Shown one piece after another: positions 13,691 through 27,090 of a stretch of DNA of 64,000 nucleotides. The DNA is taken from positions 5,825,177 to 5,889,176 of the forward strand of contig CM059559.1 in the NCBI GenBank assembly GCA_030386875.1, read 5' to 3'. The stretch is from Morinoia aosen (Eukaryota > Arthropoda > Malacostraca > Amphipoda > Talitridae). A model generated the notes under the pieces. The model saw only the letters and a program-made list of their open reading frames with translations, made no database searches and had not been told where the DNA came from. How positions within the stretch are numbered: position 1 is the stretch's first letter; every line of letters starts with the position of its first letter. Made by a program: the position numbers and the translations under genes.

Positions 13691-13879
13691 TTTCTAAATA
13701 GAAAATTCTGAAGTTAATTTGTGTTACAAAAAATAATGAGCAGAAAAACCAGAAGCATTATCAACGTTTGTGCAGTTGCTATACGGCTGGTTCGGTTGGG
13801 TTGCGAGTAGCAGAATTGAAAAACGGACTGTGCTGCCCAAATCCATTCTTATCCTTTCTAAAAGGTCTGAAAAATGGGA

Positions 13880-15010
13880 TTACACGATACCATTTTACCT
13901 CATATGCTATTTGGAATAAGGTAGTGAAGCGATTTAAATGTTATTGATTTATGCCTGTAGGCAAATAAGCAATTTACCAAGTGGTACACATGTGTCCCAA
14001 TACTTAGTCAATGTTTTAAAGTCGTGCAAACAGTCTTTGTCGTCGGTATGAGTAGGGCAACGAGTTGCAATGAAATGGTACAGAGTTACAGAGCTGCAGC
14101 TCCATTCTTTCAATATCTCATAGGCGACATAGATCGATGATTTAGACACACACAAGTTCAGGTAAGCTAAGCAGGTAGGCTTGATACGTCAGGCTGTGTT
14201 TGTGGGATTTTAGCTCAGCAGATATAAGGAGAAGGTTAAAAGGAGAATTACAGCATGTCACCCTACTCTAATAATTAATGCCCGTTAACAAACATCATCA
14301 TTACCAATAAACAATAATGTGATATGCAGCGTATGGGAATGACAGTCGAGAGGAGTTCAATAAGAGGACATTTCTGGATCACAAATACCAGAAGTTTCTC
14401 TCGGAGGTAGAAAGAAACACTCTCATGTAGGAATTTACAACATAAGAAAACTTTATGTTTTCAAAAATTAGTTCGGAAAAAGTGACAATCCCAATCTAAT
14501 TTTAGGCAAAAGCATCAGTGGAATACAAATATTGGAAAGCCCTAAGACTTCAACAAAACAGCCTTCTACACCAACCACCAACACATTTATCTCCGAATGC
14601 GCTTCCTGCTCGGTTACGTCATTTTTGCAGCCTTTACAAACATCTGTGATAGAGCATAACCCTAATGATGGATGTGAGCGTCAGTGCTAGTCAGCATAGG
14701 CCTCCTCGAGGCACAAAGACTATCTCCCTGACACACTTAAATCTCTACTTAAAAATCACTTGTTAGGACGTGAAGATCCCAAAGCATAAGCCGCGTCAAA
14801 TGCATACGTAAGATTGTACTGTAACCTAGTTTCAAGTGCTATGCCCAATAATCATAAAATAAACTATGCATAATTTCCTAGAAGGAGATTTCCAACTCGG
14901 GCGAATAGACCTCGCCGTCTGCATGAGCAGAGCAGCGTCTTGCAATGAAATGATGGTGCAGAATTGAAAAGCTGAAGGTCCATCCTTTCAATATAAATAA
15001 AAAAGGTAGG
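13880..15010. repeat. Dispersed repeat family, two copies here and one near 54.06 kb
   Basis: GAGTTGCAATGAAATGGTACAG ... CTCCATTCTTTCAATATCTC (about 14035-14120) recurs as TCTTGCAATGAAATGATGGTG ... GTCCATCCTTTCAATATAAA (about 14930-15003). The preceding part (TTTATGCCTGTAGGCAAATAAGC, 13949) recurs near 54103 as TTTATGCCTGTACGCAATTGAGC. No coding potential. The class of element is unknown. Confidence 0.65.
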
Positions 15011-15443
15011 TTAGCGTGTCCCAGAGATCATGAACAAGAGCGTACAAGAAAATTTCACGATGAAATGCAAAAGTAAGTAGTATTTTCGCCAAGTATAGAG
15101 ATCAAATTAGCGTACTGAGAAGTTTATTCAGGAAAACTTGAACCAGGTGAGAAATTGGGAGCGGTTTCGCCGGTAATTTTATAGCCTGTCAAATTTGTTC
15201 AGAAATCCCGGCCGCCTTTCGTCATATGTTTTCCAAAAGCGGATTTTCGTCCATTTTCCATGCTAGGAGTCCATCGAAGTCCAACTCTTTCGCCGAGGCA
15301 TCTATGATTTTAGCTGTCCAAGTATAGCTTCTGCACAGGGCGGCTAAAATAATGAATGCGACGGCAAAAAAATTAAACTAGAATAATGCTATGAGTTGCT
15401 TGATATAGTTCAGAGGCGCTAATTAATGATTGATCGAGTAACT

Positions 15444-15781
15444 GATTAGAAGTTAGTTTAGGCATACTATAACCACAATAAAGGAGTTCTCAATAGATGA
15501 AAGAGGAAGGCACTATTTAGTGCGGAATTAAGGGAGCGGGGAATCTATGACGAAGATGAGCTCTCCAACCCTGCGCTTAGAAACAGCAAGATTAAATGAA
15601 AAATATAAAATGTGCTTAAAAAACAGCGATGGACTGAAAAAATACGCTCCAAAAACGAAAGAAAAACCTATTTTTTTAAACAAAAGGAAGGAACACGGAA
15701 GACTCGGATCGGGACCTCACTTCTTCTCCCAGGCAGTGGCAATTCCTATGAATATAATAGTTGTATTTCCATGAAGGGTAG
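15444..15781 (-). mobile_element. R350 element, copy C
   Basis: Starts GATTAGAAGTTAG and keeps GAGGAAGGCACTATTTAGTG, the AAAACGAAAGAAAAACCTA block, GAAGGAACACGGAAGACTCG in place of the usual GGCCTACC phrase, and the end ATATAATAGTTGTATTTCC. Its short open frames are not genes. The 41-bp array starts about 95 bases downstream. Confidence 0.8.
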
Positions 15782-15875
15782 CGAGGCCGGTTCACAGATG
15801 CCTGCACATTAGAGGAAACCTGAGCACTACACCGTTTTTGTATTTTACTGTGATGTGGGCACCATGCAGTGGGGC

Positions 15876-16192
15876 ACTTCAGTATAGTAGCCAAAGCAGA
15901 CATACCTGACGGCACAACTTCAGTATAGTAGCCAAAGCAGACATACCCGACGGCACAACTTCAGTATAGTAGCCAAAGCTGACATACCTGACGGCATGAC
16001 TTTAGTATAGTAGCCAAAGCTGACATACCTGACGGCACGACTTCAGTATAGTAGCCAAAGCTGACATACCCGACGGCACGACTTCAGTATAGTAGCCAAA
16101 GCTGACATACCTGACGGCACGATTTCAGTATAGTAGCCAAAGCAGACATACCTGACGGCACGACTTCAGTATAGTAGCCAAACCTGACAATA
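15876..16192. repeat. 41-bp tandem repeat, 8 units
   Basis: Units start every 41 bp at ACTTCAGTATAGTAGCCAAA and continue GCTGACATACCTGACGGCACG, with GCAGACATACC and CCCGACGG variants. The last unit is partial. Confidence 0.96.
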
Positions 16193-18204
16193 CTGAGGCG
16201 AAAGGTCGCCTACGAGTATATACGCCCACGTGCCACTACCTATAAAAAACCATCTGGCGACTTCTTAAAGAACTTTTCGCCTAATAGCGCCTTATAAAAT
16301 TTCTGTCCAGGAAAGGCCTACTTGATTTAATCAGGAAGCCATTCCACCCTAACTCGCTAAAGCGCTCACTTCTACACGATGATTTACTACAACCTCAATA
16401 TATACCATGACAGACAGTGAAAGTCTATTTCAACCTGCAGCTCTGTTTTCAGCTCAACTCTGCACGTCGCTCCAAATACTAAACCTGAAGAGCAGAAATA
16501 GATAGAGTTTTCGGTCGAGCGCCGGATAGCCAGTACCGCAGTTGCTTGCACATTTTACAAGCGATAAAAGTCAAGAAACAACGTAGGGTTGCGGCGCATT
16601 GCCCGTTTAGAATTTGCATGCGTATAATAACCTTTAAGTTTCTGACCCATAAAATGTCACCGACTCATGCCCTCAAAGAAACAGTCGAACGAATTATTTC
16701 CACAACCAATATATCAGTGCGTGCGCTTCCAGTGTGCAATAGTGCGACCAAAACTCCTATTGATTACTTTAAATTTGTTGTTGATATCTCAAGTTCGTTT
16801 AAGAACTCTGATCTATCACGTAAAAATCATCAGAAACTCTAGTTCGTAATAGGTAAAAAACTTCCGAGAACATTACTATGGGAAATGTTCTGATAATAAA
16901 GACAAGGAAAGGTCTGCCATAAAGGCCTGCCTTCCGCAAGCATAGAGTCAAAATCCTACGCTCCGTATTTTTTCCTGGGAAAGTTCAGTGATGGAAGGCG
17001 GAAGCCAAGATTGAAATAACAAAACGCGGACCACAAAGAAACGTTACAGGAGCCGCAAGTTACCATCATCGAAGGACAAGCCAGACATAGAAAACCGATC
17101 AGACACTTCCGTCACTTGTGAAGAATGAAAAGATTCTCTTAAAGAACTTACAGTCGAATCGAATGTCGTATCAAAGTCACCTTGAGTGTAGGTGCAATGA
17201 AGCAAGGAAACTGCTCAATTAAACGACGGCAAAACTAGATTCTTCGTACGGTAAACAAACCTTATCGTCGACCAGACTCCGTGAAAAAATGCCATTCAAA
17301 TTTTCCTCGACATATATGTGCATACTTTGACCAGAGGCTCTAACCCAGATAGAACACAGCAAGGTCAAACGCATGACATTTGGTGCAAAGACAATCGAGC
17401 TCTCTAGGCGAGGTCTCTTCGTCCGGCGCTCGACACATTGGGACCTATGGTCTATAGCTTCTAAAGCACGCAGTTTCTCCGTCCTTTACCCCTTTAGATC
17501 TCCTGGCCGTTCAAGATGTTCATGCCTGAACTGAAAGAAGGAATGAGGATCGTCGAAAACGGGGAAATGAATTTAAATTCGACAGGCGTCTAAATTCTAC
17601 ATTTACAGTACTGGCCACAGCGTCGTGTGCGTTGGATTCTGTAATATGCGAGTATGAGTCAAATCCAGGGCTCAAAGCATATAATCTCTGTTTATATAAT
17701 TTTTCCCAACTGATTTAACTGCGAGCTACTATTTTTCTAGCATAATTTTGAAAGAATATTTTGGTGATGAAAATTCGAACTATGATTTTATCAGTTAAAT
17801 TATTGATTCCAATTCCTTTGGCCACACAAATTGAGAATTTGCATGCAATAAGACACTTTTTCCCAGTGCTTTCTGAATGCCTATTCTATGAGTTAAATCA
17901 GCGTCTTCACAAGTACAAGAAGCATTATATAGATGTAGTTTTGCGCTTTACCAAAAAATTAGACCCATAAGTTTGCCAGTTATCTCGCAGAACAGAATAA
18001 TTCATATAGCTTACTATCACTAATTAATGAACAATGCTAGTATGCAAGTACAATTAAACATAATGCAACATGTCTTAAGATATTAAATTGAAGTACTTGC
18101 ACTTATTTCAGTCGCATTACTCTTCAGTGACACAAGTGCAGCTTTAGTCTGTCTCAGATTACCCTGCCAAATTAAGCAGTCAAAATTTTTTTCTATTTTA
18201 TTAT
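16193..18204. other. Gene-free stretch
   Basis: No repeat or gene supported. A frame at 16546-16842 has ordinary composition but no recognisable domain. Confidence 0.6.
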
Positions 18205-18432
18205 TTAAAACGTTAACTGTTATGGGTTAAACTGAAGTTCAATATCCAATTCAAATATAAAGCCAATTGTGTTAACCAACTTTGGAAATAACAAACATTA
18301 ACTGCATCGGACCTTTATTTAGCTTTCATTAGGTATGAGTGAAAAATGAGTTAGGGACTGCAGGCGGGCCAGCAGCACTATGAAAATCACCTAAGTGACC
18401 GCCGGTGGGTCACTTCGCAGGAAATGTGCTAA
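18205..18432. mobile_element. piggyBac-like MITE (copy 2, decayed)
   Basis: Same layout as copy 1: TTAA near 18205, inverted end ACGTTAACTGTTATGGGTT, shared inner phrase CAAACATTAACTG, then GTGACCGCCGGTGGGTCAC and CGCAGGAAATGTG at the right. The right target is mutated to CTAA. Confidence 0.65.
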
Positions 18433-18477
18433 GTATGAATTTGCGTTAGCCATTTTTTTTGCGAAAAAATCAGCATT

Positions 18478-18622
18478 GATAGAAATTCGATTTTAATGAA
18501 CTATATTAATTCAATTTTAGTGACCTATATTAATAATACTAAAGATAAACTCAATGTACACATCATAGATATTCGATTTTAGTGATCCATATTAATATTG
18601 AAGATAAAATCAATGAACACAT
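18478..18622. repeat. Short degenerate direct repeats, ATTCGATTTTAGTGAYCTATATTAAT
   Basis: Three imperfect copies, at 18485 (ATTCGATTTTAATGAACTAT), 18510 (ATTCAATTTTAGTGACCTAT) and 18568 (ATTCGATTTTAGTGATCCAT). The last two are followed by AAGATAAACTCAATG/AAGATAAAATCAATG. Confidence 0.8.
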
Positions 18623-19139
18623 CAACCAGGCCAAGCAACAAAAAACGTTCAATTCGGAGTAAAATGATCGTTACCTTCATACAAATTTTTTCAAGTTTTT
18701 ATAAGAGGGCTGGTATAACTGTTCAGGACCGTAGAAGGCGTGGCGGCCATCAAAGTAACGAGAAAAAATAGCGAACGGAATTTTTTATTCATCATATTTC
18801 TTTTTCAAATTATCTGAATTTTTCACGTGCGGTGTAGGATGATTTTCATATATTGGGTAATCTGCGGGAAAAATACTTAATATCAAGCTGGATTAAGCGA
18901 TAGCATTGAATACGATAGAAGTTATGTGAAGATGTAAAGAAAGATATGATGATTAAAATCGACCACCACCAACAGCGTGGAACCATAAGCAAGAACAAAC
19001 CAACACTAGTTTAAAGAGTGCTCCGAGCAGCGTACGGAAGAGGACAAGGGTTATGTTGTGAAGCTGGAGCTTAGTGCGAAAAACAAATAGGAATTATGTC
19101 ATTCCTTCTCCGACCTTACAGTTGAACGTAAGAAAAGTG

Positions 19140-19310
19140 TAACCAACCAACGAAAACAGATGAAGGAAAATCTGTTAAGCCACTGAAAAGCCAATAAAAA
19201 TCTCTCCAACCACTGTTTTGTCGATACAAATTTACCCAAGCAATGAAAAACCGATGAAAATTTCCTCAACCAATAAAAAAATCTGCCCAACCGATGAAAA
19301 TACAGAGCGT
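19140..19310. repeat. Degenerate repeats around CCAATGAAAAACCGATGAAAA
   Basis: Five or six weak units of about 30 bp built on CCAACC-ATGAAAA-CCGATGAAAAT. They create short open frames on both strands that are not genes. Confidence 0.65.
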
Positions 19311-20360
19311 ATAAGAGCTAGCGCATTGTTTTTTTCTTTGTTGCCTCTAAACAAATATCTTACAAGACGCTGTCCAGGACGAGAGAAAATAATGATTGTT
19401 ATTACAAAGATGAACATATATTTTTTCAGGCATCACCTAAAGCTCTATTGCATCATTTCAGCTCAATTTCACACTCAAAATCTTCGCCACTTTTTTGACA
19501 AAAGTTTGAACTATTTCTCGCTTAAATTCGGTTGGTCATAAACCTGCGAAAATTAATCAATGAATGTTACACCAAACGAAAAGCTAATCCATAGTGAAAT
19601 ATTTCATCGATTTTTAGTCGTAATACAATAATAAATAATATAATATAAAATAATTAAGTTCTCTCTTACACAGCTCATCACTAGTAATGTTTTTCTATGA
19701 CTTCTTCGACAGACGATCGGAAAGCTGTCACAAAAACATGGGAGTTCTCAATTCATTGCTGTCTCGAAACAGCAAGACTGGAATTTCTCGGCACTCCCAC
19801 ACCGCTTCGCTGGAAAACTGTGGCACTCCTGAGCACTTGGGAACAGAGGGCAGCACCTTTCACGTCGATGTCATGCGATCTGAACATCGCGACTAATGAG
19901 TACCTGCCAAAGGCGAGGCAGGCGTAGTTATTACTTGGCTGCCACGACATGACTGGCGTAATACACGAAAATTGTTAAAGTTATTCTGACCTGAGCTGTG
20001 TCACCGGTGTACGTTACTGTTATTCGAGAAAAAATTCTAAGGAACGCATCAAGAGTTGCAAGATGAAACGAAGTAAGTCATACAGGCGTAGAACTTCCAA
20101 AAATGAGATTTTAGCGTCACCAATCTGTGATATTCTACATAGATGATAGCTCAAACGGCAAAAGTTTTATTCTATTTATGAAAATACATGAAGTTGCGTT
20201 GCGGTATTTTACGCAGAATTTAAAAAAAGAGAGGAAAAGGCAGACATCTCCAATTCGTCTCATGTCTCTGATGCGCGCCCAAGCTAAGCATGCTGATAGT
20301 AGTCTGACCAATACCGAAACGAGCGCCACCAAGTTTTTGAACGAGTCAAACCGTTGGTCA

Positions 20361-20487
20361 AACCACATCAGTAAAAATAAAACCGCAACACCAAATCATA
20401 CCACATCAGCAAATAAAACCACATCAGCAAATCATACCACATCAACAAATAAAACCACATCAGCAAATAAAACCACATCAGCAAATA
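20361..20487. repeat. 18-bp tandem repeat
   Basis: About seven units of ACCACATCAGCAAATAAA, with AAATCAT variants. Within an open frame it reads as T-T-S-A-N-K/H repeats, but that frame has no other protein feature. Confidence 0.92.
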
Positions 20488-23400
20488 CTCGGTTCTTACA
20501 AAACGTTTCTACCAGGGTTAGCTCGAGGTTATGATTAGAGCCACTATAGCAAAAGTATTCATAGGGTTTGCCAGCAGCAGCTGCACCCTCTTTAGCAGCA
20601 CGACATCTATCCAGGTTGACGAGCAGCGATGCAATCAAGGTTAACTAGCAGCAGTACAATCAAGGTTGACCAGAAGTGGAGGTATCTAGGCTAGATAGTA
20701 GCATTATTATCTTGCCGCGAGAGTACCAATACCGTCTGGGTCTATAGCTAGTGCGAGAGCGATTTGGCCGCTCTAACACACCTTCTATCAATGTTAAACA
20801 GTAATGTCAATGCTGAAAAAGTTCATTAAGAGCATGGATAACTTGCCCCAGCATCATAAAATGTGTAAAACAGATGGCGGCTAGATCATTAGCAGTAGCA
20901 TTTTGTAGTATGGATGCAGAGGCAGTAGGATACTACTACTGTCTGTAACATCTGAATCGAAAGTTTGTTTATCGGTTGTATTGCACTTGCACAATCTAAA
21001 TGAGCAAGCTTCAGTTCCATCCAAGTTGGCAAGTAAATTTGTAAATACTGTTTGGGTTCTAGTGAATTACTGCAGAATAACTCCATACCACGTCCCACCA
21101 GAAAATTGCCGTCGACATCTGCGCATTTTACCGCAGTAAGGCCCGTGCAATGTAGTTCAGCACAGAAACGTTTACGTGAGGGCAGGTCGCTGCATTATTT
21201 TTGATGGTGGCAAGGACTGCTGAGTAGCTGTTCAAAATTACGCTACTTCACACAAGGTATTTACCCTAAATTCTGCTGAAACAATAATGTGGACATTTTT
21301 GCGCAGTCCCTGCGCAGCGATTGCGTTGCCAACCTCGTGAATGGGGTGCTTCTTAACAGGAGTCTGGTCTGGTCACAGAGGCTATTATTAGTAAGGGAGC
21401 ATCATAACAGAAGCCGGATTTTCAACCAGTTGGCGAAGTCGTAACGATACGGCTAAGAACGTAAGTTCATCTCAGTCGACTTGGCTAAGCTATGTGCTAT
21501 ACAAAGTTTGGTCTTTTTCAAGCATTCACGCATCGATCAAGCATCGAGTAATCCAGCAGGGTTGTCATACGTAATGTGATCTTATTCTGCCCATATTTTG
21601 TTTGTAAATTCGATATTTTGCACGAACTCGGATAGCGCGTCCCGTGGTCGACTTATATGGACTTACGCTAAAGGCATATCATTAAAAAAAAATGGTTGAA
21701 AATCCTACCAGGAAAAGAAACCAAGACGAGTGAAACCCACCGGCCAGCGAAGGAAGCTGAAAAATGTAGGTACTTTTTTGCAGCGTCACCTTGACATTCA
21801 AGTCAAAACTTGGGAAGTTGTCTGACGAGACTCGGGATTCAGGGCAACTCGAGGATATGTCATCAGAACGTTCAATAAACGCTTGCATTAGAGCGCGACG
21901 ATGTGTACAAGAATAGACGGCGAGATCCGACTGACCCTTTCACTCCCAATAGGGAAATTAGAAAATATGATATTCAGTGCAACAGAGAAACCAGTTAACA
22001 AAGTCTTCGTTTTCAGTTGAGTTGCATAATACGAAACAAAAACTAGCAATGTACCAGAAACATTGATCATGGCATGCCAAACATGAAGAATGTCATGGTC
22101 GTCTCATGTGATTACAATGGCCTTACCCCTCTCCTGCACACCATCTGGGGTCAGTGGAGCAACTGAAGTCTCAGTCACTTTTTATATATCGTTTTTAATT
22201 ACATGATGCTATTGTCATATCCCACTAGCTTCATACTTCAGCGAGAAATAATCTGAAAACTTATAAGCTCACTTACAGGAAAGCCTGCGTCATTGCAATC
22301 ATCTATGTGCAACTCGAATGGTATTTTAATGGAAATTTCAACAAGACTCCATTTGCAGGATCCCAGGCAGCTAAAAAAGATAAAATCAAGAGAGGTTGGA
22401 GAAACTAATCTTTGAGTGTCGAGTGATTTTTAACTTAAAAGTTAAAGTTTCCGGAAATAAATACCTCCTGCTTTCATTTCCCGGGTGACAAAAAGACATT
22501 GTTTTAACTTTGTGATAGCAGTAGCTACAGAAAAAGTTCTTAAATTTAGATAAGAAAAATCAATCCTTATCATTTCACGAGTTGAGTTTCATTTACGATC
22601 CCGACAAAGGGAAGATGAAGGGCTTGTGATGACGCTTACTTGAGCCAACGTCGGTTTACATTTCTATATTTACATTACCCCAATATTTCTATATTTAAAT
22701 TACCCCAACGTCGGTTTACATTACCTCAATACATTTATCTTCGGTGAGCTGCTGGACCTTAGTGGGAAGGGATATCCTAAACTCTGCTTAACCCTTTCTC
22801 AACTACTCTGGCGCTCCATAACTCGCCTTCTAGATATCGAAATGGGTCGTGCTAAGCTTTCGATGTCAGAAAACCCGGACCCGGGCTCCCTTGTCGTAAG
22901 GAATGTCAACGACACGTGTGGCCGTAAATAAGCAGCTGACAAGGTTAGCCAAATTCCACCTCAAAAGTTAGCTGCTGCGCTTTCTCCCGTTTCGTAACAC
23001 CAAGAAATTTGAGCTCTTCATAAGAAGACTTCTTTACTAATTAGATCCTTAAACGGAGATGATGTACGATGTTTTCATAACAGCGACCAGCCTTAAGAAA
23101 AATATCTTCCGTACCTGACCGACGTTGCTTTGATGACGATACTGTACTAGATAAAAGATTTTAAAATTTCAATTCGAGCCGCCAAGAAGTTCTTCTTGAC
23201 CGAGGCTATGAAACCAAAATAGTTTGATTTTGATAGGAAATGAAATAATTGGACGCAGAGCTCTTGCAAAAAGTGATATGCGGTGAGCAAATCACGTTCA
23301 TGTGTCAGGAGCGGCTCCAATATTGCTGGTCACCACACTGCTGCGTCTGGATATTATAATAACTTCAACGGAGAGAAAAGCAAAGTACAAAAGCATCGTG
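20488..23400. other. Gene-free stretch
   Basis: About 20590-20690 has three weak units of CAATCAAGGTTGAC-AGCAGC type. Otherwise nothing is recognised apart from the short repeat at 22640 and a TTAACCCTTTCTCAACTAC phrase near 22788, which resembles a lone piggyBac-type end. Confidence 0.55.
22640..22735. repeat. Short direct repeats around ACGTCGGTTTACATT
   Basis: CAACGTCGGTTTACATT occurs twice, separated by two copies of TTTCTATATTTA-ATTACCCCAA. Confidence 0.8.
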
Positions 23401-23720
23401 TCTTCCTCCTTCCTCTCTTCGATACGCTCACTGTGTTTAGTATGGAGATAAGAGAATGAGGAATCTATGCAGAAGGGGCATAGAGACAGTAAGTTGAGAA
23501 ATAAGTTCATGAAATAATATAAAAGTTGAAGAAGAAATACAGGGGTGCTGAAAAACAGGACAGTAGTGAACCGAAAAAAGGTGGTTCTTAACCTAACAAA
23601 AAAAACATTTTATTTCAACAAAACGAAGGCCTACCTAACTCTCAGCTTGGGCCTTCACATTTCCCCCTGGGGCGCTAATTCCAATAGATACAATAGTTGT
23701 ATCCCCCCTGAAGGGTAGTG
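23401..23720 (-). mobile_element. R350 element, copy D, with internal inversion
   Basis: The body (23434-23720) matches the family, including CAGGACAGTAGTGAACCG and the hairpin GATACAATAGTTGTATC. The segment just left of it (23401-23421, TCTTCCTCCTTCCTCTCTTC) is the reverse complement of the family's GAGAGGAAGGAGGAAG segment, as if a small piece had been inverted in place. Confidence 0.8.
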
Positions 23721-23736
23721 TGATTGAAAATATCAG

Positions 23737-24107
23737 ATTAGATGAGTAAGTTTACGCCTCCCAAACATAACTAATGTGTTCCAAGAAAAGGAAGGAAGAA
23801 GGCTGCATTTAGTGTCGAATCCAGAAAACAGGGAATCATTGCACAAGATACGCTACCACACAAGATCCTTTGCTCATAGAAATAATAAATTAAGAAGGAA
23901 GCTTATGAAACAAGATAAAATTTGAGGAAGAGAGAAATAGGAGCTTGAAAACAGAATAGCAGCGAACCGAAACAAGATAGTCTGTAACAAAAGAAAAAGC
24001 CCATTTTATATCAACAAAAGGAAGGCCTACCTAACCTCCGGATCTTACATCTTCCAAGGAACGCTAACTCCCATAAATAAAATACTTGTATCTCCCTGAT
24101 GGGTTTC
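23737..24107 (-). mobile_element. R350 element, copy E
   Basis: Begins AGATTAGATGAGTAAG only 17 bases after copy D, giving two head-to-tail copies. It contains a family-atypical stretch CACAAGATACGCTACCACAC, and the 3' hairpin is mutated (AAATAAAATACTTGTATC). Confidence 0.8.
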
Positions 24108-24540
24108 AAAAGATTCTGCATGAAACAAATATCCGGTAATTAAACGTGTTCGCAGGTTCGTCATGCTCCGGAAGGTGGGGAAGAAAGCAAGCACAAGGGA
24201 GAGAGAGTCTAGCGGCTCCGGCCTGCAATGGAGTTAACGCTGTGAGCTATGAAACTTTGCGCTCCTTGCGGCTTTTGCAGCCTTCCAGAGAACGCCGTGA
24301 CTTGCACATCTTGCAGTGTAGGGGAAACGTGTGCAAGTACTCAGGGGCGGACGGCAACTTGGCGCGTTTCGCGTTAGAATAAACCGTGTGAGAAGACTGC
24401 AGGAACAGCATCGAATGAAAAATGTTCGAAGAGTTTGCTGGAATTGAGTCGAATGAAAAACTTTCGTAACGGGAACAACTGTTAATGAAGCTAAGATCAC
24501 ATCCGCTACTGAGCCTAGTCACTATTTAGTCCACTAGAAA

Positions 24541-24882
24541 GATTAGATTAGATTTTATGTCAGTTCAAGCCTCCAAAACCGCAACAAAGACGTTACAAAG
24601 AAAGGACGGAGGAAGGCACCATTTAGTACGGACTTGAGGGAACAAGGAAACGATGAGTTGAGAAAGAAGTTCATTAAGCAAGATGAAAGAGGAAGAAGAA
24701 AGTAGTAGGTACTGAAAAACAGGACAGCAGTGAATCAATAAAAAGAAAGTCCTAGACAAAAAAACATTTTATTTCAACAAAAAGAAGGCCTACCTATAGC
24801 TCTCACCTGAGAACCTGACACACGTATTTCACCTGGGAGTGTTAATTCCCATAGATGCAATAGTCGTATCCCCTCGAGGTGT
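24541..24882 (-). mobile_element. R350 element, copy F
   Basis: Has the longest tail, GATTAGATTAGATT, then AGTTCAAGCCTCCAAAACCG and the complete family body to GCAATAGTCGTATCCCCT. It lacks the GAATCTATGCAGAAGGGGC segment present in copies D and I. Confidence 0.85.
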
Positions 24883-27090
24883 TAGCCCTCTCGAAAAACA
24901 TCCTAAATCTGAGTAAAATAAAAAGCGTAAATCGGATGCAATATTATTTCTTTGCAAACTCACCGACACAGCGCACAGGAGTCCCAATATTAACTCTGTT
25001 GAGTATAACTGAGAAACAACAATATGATCTACCACACACAAAAGTAACACAAAAGAAACGTGTAAAAATGTACGTTTTTACGTTGGTTCTTCTTTTTATC
25101 TCGCGCGTGAGATTCCCTAAAAATCGACCAATTAGAAGTATAAAAATAGGACTCTGCAAAGAAATTTCCAGCGTTTTTTGCGCCAGAAATACAAGGGAAT
25201 ATAGCTTTCTTATCTCCACTATAACGCTAATGAGGGCAGACATTTCTGCGCTGTTCTCGGGAAGCTTTTTGCTGGTACTGTAAGTTAAAAATAGGAAAAA
25301 TTGCGATACTCCCTACAGAGGGGGACGCCAAACACACGAGCTCAAACGAGTTGAGTGGCACGCAGTCGGTAGTTCCAATATTTAACGAGTTAACAGTAAC
25401 CTTACCTGCTAAGCTGGAACATTTTGCCTGCGTTACCAGATTTCCTAGGCTTAACGATATTTAGGTTTTCAAAGAAAAATTTAAACTAAAATCAAAATTT
25501 TCTAACACTTTTCTTTTTTTCAAAACTATTGATTATTTCCATAAAACTTCTCCGACTACTGGTGATCTGAAGCTCGACAACTAACTTAAGAGTGCGTACA
25601 GAGTATGAAAAAAAAATGTTTACAAATTTTTTTAAAATTGTTTAAAAAATTTTCCAAAATTGATTGAAAATTTTTTAAAAATTGTTTAAAAAATTCCTTA
25701 AAAATTGTTTAAATATCGTAGCGTTCTGGCAATCGAGCCACAGCCCCAAATGGCGGACGGAAATACAATCGGAAGTTCAGTCACCTCGCGTTGTTCCTCA
25801 GGTTGAGCGAACAGCGACACGGCAGCGGTTCTGCAGAATTGCATCGAATTTGCAGTTGCCTCGAATCGATGAAGTGCAGCAAGTGAGGCACGAAAGCAGG
25901 TCAAAAGCTCCACTGCTTTTCAATAGAAGAAATTAGAAAGCGGGCCGATTTTACCCCGATGTACAGTGAGAGAAACTCAAATAAACAAACATCAACTATG
26001 AAACACGAACGTTTCATAACACGCACCTGAAAAAGTGGCGCGTAAATCAATTAACATTAGTATATGTATACTTTAAAATCAACCATGACGCCGATGACAT
26101 AGATGGGAATAACAAACAACTACATTCCAGATGTTTTGCATATTTTCACACGAGGTATACCTTCCAACTCTTAAAACAGATTTCGTTAAGAATATTTTCC
26201 ACTGAGATGATAATTCACTCCAGAACTAGCAGTACGTATTATTGAACTCCATGGGACATTTATGATCAGATTTATTGACATCTCTGTCTGCATATTATTG
26301 ACGGTGGGATCTTGCGAGAACTCAAGTTCGCTGGAGTCCATTAAAGCCCATTGAACATGAATTGTGATATTGAGGCAGTATGTCAGCGCAGTTGATCATA
26401 AGGATACCAAAAAATATCAAGAATATTGGAAGAATGTCACAATGTTGTAAAGATATCGGAAAACATATCTTATATTAAGTAAAGCAGAAGCACAACGTTA
26501 CTGTAGCAGAAACTTAATAATATCAAAATGATGTGAAAGATAGGATTTAAATTTACTAAAGATATGGCAAAAATATCAATCAACGAAGCTTCCGGACGCT
26601 ACTGAGGCATTCCTCATAAATAAGCGTGGATGAAATGTTTGAAATCAAGTATTTTAATCCAAATGAATAATGTATTAAGTTATAGAAGACAATCGCAAAA
26701 CCAAACAAAAACTACTAACATAAAACTAGTGTTAACGAGAAAGCTACATTCATTAATTATTAATTGTTATCAACTATCAGCAAGACTTATATAAATAAAA
26801 ACTATTAAGGGAACAATAATCTATGCAATATTAAATTGCCTTGATGATGGTTTCGAGGAGAATCATAAATGGTAAAAATTACGTATACAGTAGCAGTAAA
26901 ATCCAAACCGCAATAATAAAATGTCATAATACACACTGTGGAAGTTGATACACTAGTGAGTGTACCTCCATAATTCAAAAGTTATTCACGTATGGGGCAT
27001 TTTACTTACTTCTGAGGCTTTGGCACACAAAACACGCGAGCTCTACTTAAAACGGTTAAAAGGAAAATCATGAATAAAATCATAAATAAT
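24883..27090. other. Gene-free stretch
   Basis: Contains the A/T repeat at 25617. Frames at 24879-25283 (+) and 24944-25243 (-) overlap on opposite strands and have no domain. Confidence 0.6.
25617..25713. repeat. A/T-only degenerate repeat
   Basis: Four or five units of AAAATTGTTTAAAAAATTTT with shifts in A and T run lengths. Confidence 0.8.

Noticed and set aside
12061-16192. Regular repeats resembling CRISPR arrays
   Set aside because: Units are adjacent without unique spacers and there are no cas genes; they are eukaryotic minisatellites.
20127-20534. 135-codon + frame with T-T-S-A-N-K repeats
   Set aside because: The repeat has an 18-bp period that keeps any frame open; the rest has no recognisable domain, and a competing frame exists on the other strand.
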